This document shows positions 62,628-64,000 of a stretch of DNA of 64,000 bases, in pieces. A model generated the notes under the pieces. It saw nothing but the letters and a program-made list of their open reading frames with translations. It had not been told where the DNA came from and did not search any database. Position numbers and translations under genes: made by a program. Source of the stretch: Paramoeba atlantica (Eukaryota > Discosea); NCBI GenBank assembly GCA_977017575.1, contig CDRNVI010000030.1, positions 1 to 64,000 of the forward strand, in the 5' to 3' direction. Numbering within the stretch: the first letter of the stretch is position 1; each line of letters opens with the position of its first letter.

Positions 62628-62800
62628 GTGGTTTCAGTTGATCACGTACAGTGGTTTCAGTTGATCTTGCCCCCCCCCCTCGGAATTTTGGTTTTTTTAT
62701 CCGTTTTTGCTAATCTTTGCAGCATTGGAGAGATCTCGTCTTCCTAGCGAAGAGCTTTGCCGCCTTTTCTTCATAGAGAACCGCTGGTGCCCCCTGGATC
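62628..62800. repeat. Repeat starting CAGTGGTTTCAGTTGATC, copy 2
   Basis: The first 18 bases are doubled (62626 and 62645). After the C run it follows copy 1 at 47462 (GCAGCATTGGAGAGATCTCG). It begins next to the LRR start codon. Confidence 0.75.
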
Positions 62801-63317
62801 AAATAAACACTGTTTTTTGGACGTTTTCTGTGTACACAACCACTTTTTGCCTCATTTTTCCGATTTTCTGTATATTTTGCACGTGTAAATACGAGTAATA
62901 GTGTTTTTTTTTTCTTTTTTTTTCTTTTTTTAGTGTTCTAAATTGATAATTTGAAAGCTATGTCTAGTACCCCCTCTATTGCCTAATTTAATATAGTCAA
63001 CACCTCTACATTATGAAGACCAGACCCTCTAAAGTCAAACAAGGGGAGTACGTAGAAGGATGGAATGACAAAAGAGAAGACAACCCCCCAATATCCCACA
63101 AAGGAACCGTGGCATTACCTCTTTGGATGTACTGCAGAAGTGTATGGTTTTGTCTGCCACCATCTGCCACCGTCTGCCACTATTTTGCAAAATTTATGCC
63201 TTTGTTCATGGATTTAAATCAGTTGTTTTACAACTTTCCTCAATCATACTTCAATCAATATATATATTTCTTAAAGAAGTACTATTTAAGAAGTCTTTAA
63301 ACGCATTTTTTAGCACG
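62801..63317. other. AT-rich stretch, nothing firm
   Basis: A T-rich run lies at 62905-62935. An ATG frame at 63013-63300 (95 codons) becomes hydrophobic and has no recognised domain. Confidence 0.35.
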
Positions 63318-64000
63318 ATGCCCGAGCCTGCCACTAAGGAAATGTGCCCGAGATGTAAGGTTTTGCGCAACGTCTCACTTGTTGCACCAAAGCGTTGTCT
63401 TGTTTGTGCGTGTCGCATAGACGGCAGCGACACAGAACCTTGCGTATCCTGTAAGCAAGTAGTTGTGCCTCTTGGTGCACAGTACTGCCCACTGTGCTTG
63501 ACTCCACAAGAAGTTGAAGGACTTCCAACCTCTGTAGTGGATCAAATTAGGTGCGAAGGCATGGACGACGAGAGGGTCATGCGTACTTATATTGCCTATG
63601 TTGGAGTTACTTTCAACGGTGTCACGCTTAAGTTCGGGCATATTGGGAACATGCTCGTTTTAATTAAAAAGCGATTTAATGTTTCGAAGGAAAAGGCGTA
63701 CGTCCGTGCTGCATAATCTGTTGGACAGTACTTAGATCGTGCGATCAGCAAGCCGCAGATGCGCGAGGCAAAAAATTTTCTTGCCAACATGTGGGCGTCT
63801 TACAAGGCAGATGCATCAGCGGGAAAAAAAAGGATGCGTGAACGTGTTGTAGTGGCTCTAAAGGAATTACTACGCGCTTCAGCCCGGTCAAAGGAGATGC
63901 GTATCTGCTACTCATCTCTTCATTTTGTCCAAGAGGAAGATTTGCTAAGCATCGGCAATGCAGCGACCCGTGAAACACAGAACCACCAGCTTGAAATGCT
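63318..64000 (+). pseudogene. Zinc-ribbon protein frame with one internal stop, runs off the window
   Basis: ATG 63318 (MPEPATKEM) encodes three cysteine clusters (CPRCK, CLVCACR...CVSCKQ and YCPLCL) within the first 60 residues, like paired zinc ribbons, then an alpha/beta stretch to TAA 63714. In the same frame, with no further stop, sequence continues to the window end (SVGQYLDRAISKPQMREAKN and more) with coding-like composition. A nonsense mutation in one longer gene is the simplest reading; two separate genes are less likely. The function is unknown. Confidence 0.5.

Noticed and set aside
13199-63716. In-frame stops in otherwise good coding sequence as evidence of a changed genetic code
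   Set aside because: TAA, TAG and TGA each terminate intact LRR genes (for example 1303 TAA, 21634 TAG, 3725 TGA), and the interrupted frames are transposon relics with frameshifts as well.
1-64000. Many frames opposite or overlapping LRR genes (for example 1715-2011 plus, 7324-7728 plus, 60312-60884 plus)
   Set aside because: They are antisense shadows of LRR codons with Ser/Arg/Pro-rich composition and no domain.

Overview
The window looks like nuclear DNA of a unicellular eukaryote (protist) whose lineage I cannot name. It has intron-free reading frames for secreted-type leucine-rich-repeat (LRR) proteins, standard-code stops (TAA, TAG and TGA all end good genes), and relics of eukaryotic transposon superfamilies (Tc1/mariner, hAT, Merlin/IS1595, Harbinger-like, a non-LTR element with a 2A-like motif). 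It also has many short non-autonomous inverted-repeat elements. There are no rRNA or tRNA genes, no CRISPR array and no bacterial-style operons.

The backbone is a dispersed tandem family of 19 LRR genes, all on the minus strand, plus one truncated relic (21319-21453). Each is one exon of about 207-314 codons with a fixed plan: a short leader (sometimes a signal peptide), a K/R-V-R...LPQE block, a plant-like LRR N-cap with a C-x-W...C pair, 5 to 8 repeats of 23 residues, and a short C-cap with a T-x-I motif. No membrane anchor or kinase domain is seen. Four groups can be told apart. A has 8 repeats and mostly PGKVRGA..LPQEYEL (genes at 21634, 28235, 36443, 43667, 58759, 60359, 61680). B has a DDGSD leader and a TTKK..FGRVKR-type insertion in the N-cap (3725, 31251, 35247, 45301). 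C is a short form with 5 repeats (1303, 7005, 49562). The rest are divergent singletons (40637, 41795, 46432, 48676, 54074). The likely role is protein or ligand recognition, inferred from the fold only.

The space between the LRR genes is a transposon graveyard. Left part (1-21 kb): a Tc1 DD34E gene entering from the left edge, a frameshifted Tc1-like gene with 32-residue D-E spacing, a reverse-transcriptase scrap, a Merlin relic, a hAT pseudogene inside a 4-kb inverted-repeat element, PIF1-like helicase and Ulp1-like protease scraps, and a multicopy gene of unknown function (19871). Middle (21-40 kb): Merlin, Harbinger-like and Tc1 relics, a second damaged copy of the unknown family, an iteron-like element (34231-34905) and a coiled-coil gene (37901). 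Right part (50-64 kb): a non-LTR 5' end with an NPGP 2A-like motif and zinc finger, another Merlin relic, an IS30-type pseudogene and a zinc-ribbon reading frame leaving the right edge.

Nearly all transposon-derived or unknown coding remnants (18 of 19) lie on the plus strand, opposite to the LRR genes. The small inverted-repeat elements share a design: a TAC-type end, a run of C, then a family-specific 10-15 base motif repeated several times. Several carry the same GC-rich hairpin. A separate foldback family shows compensating changes in its stem. The LRR array, the strand segregation and these structured repeats are the most interesting content.
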